Shown here one piece after another: positions 63,941 through 64,000 of a DNA stretch of 64,000 nt. This DNA is from Ianthella basta (taxonomy: Eukaryota > Porifera > Demospongiae > Verongiida > Ianthellidae): positions 4,724,742 to 4,788,741 of the forward strand of contig OZ025877.1 of NCBI GenBank assembly GCA_964019415.1, read 5' to 3'. Position 1 is the first letter of the stretch. Each line of letters starts with the position of its first letter. Both the position numbers and the translations under genes were made by a program. The notes under the pieces are model-generated. The model searched no databases, was not told the origin of the DNA, and saw only the letters and a list, made by a program, of their open reading frames with translations.

Positions 63941-64000
63941 GTGAGTTAAGTTAGTCCGTCCTGTCAATGCAGTGCAAGTTGCAATACATATGTATTTTAT

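Overview
This is a eukaryotic, almost certainly animal, genomic window. It contains phase-1 spliced exons for secreted and membrane proteins, LINEs, several classes of DNA transposon and one Ty3/gypsy LTR element. The mix (BEN-type gene fragments, Ig and transmembrane receptor exons with NPxY tails, RecQ-helicase fragments in repeats) suggests an early-branching marine invertebrate such as a sponge. That placement is inference. Everything below was read by eye, without alignments or database searches.

Layout. 0.7-6.2 kb: small foldback repeats, a terminal-inverted-repeat (TIR) element with a RecQ fragment, a Myb/SANT-like fragment, and a decayed Tudor-like + BEN gene with a 42-bp minisatellite linker. 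7.3-11.0 kb: a hAT-like element (8-bp duplication) split by a complex of two LINE classes. 11-16 kb: a Tc1/mariner fragment, then a second BEN gene copy whose 27-bp minisatellite linker is split by a TIR element. 16-26 kb: a receptor-tail exon, an APE-type LINE, foldbacks and another RecQ-bearing TIR element. 27-31 kb: a LINE with a restriction-like endonuclease, itself split by a 764-bp element. 36-42.5 kb: nested LINEs among short minus-strand exons. 42.9-49.1 kb: two small TIR elements and a large decayed Mutator-like transposase with a YqaJ-type nuclease domain. 49.9-55.1 kb: a RecQ-bearing TIR element containing a whole-looking Ty3/gypsy element. 55.3-57.1 kb: MBD-like and THAP-like fragments. 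57.7-64 kb: two head-to-head host genes (an Ig-domain gene on minus, a secreted or receptor-type gene on plus) separated by nested TIR elements.

The standout system is a family of TIR elements that begin TAG(T/C)CT and end AG(A/G)CTA. At least seven copies in the window are flanked by 9-bp direct repeats (one by 8 bp). Several carry the first coding exon of a RecQ-like helicase reading inward from a TIR. One carries, from the opposite TIR, the start of a zinc-binding CxxC protein, as expected of an internally deleted copy of a larger two-gene transposon. In the 58.5-62.4 kb copies the TIRs contain a composite resembling ETS and YY1 sites, so the TIRs may act as promoters.
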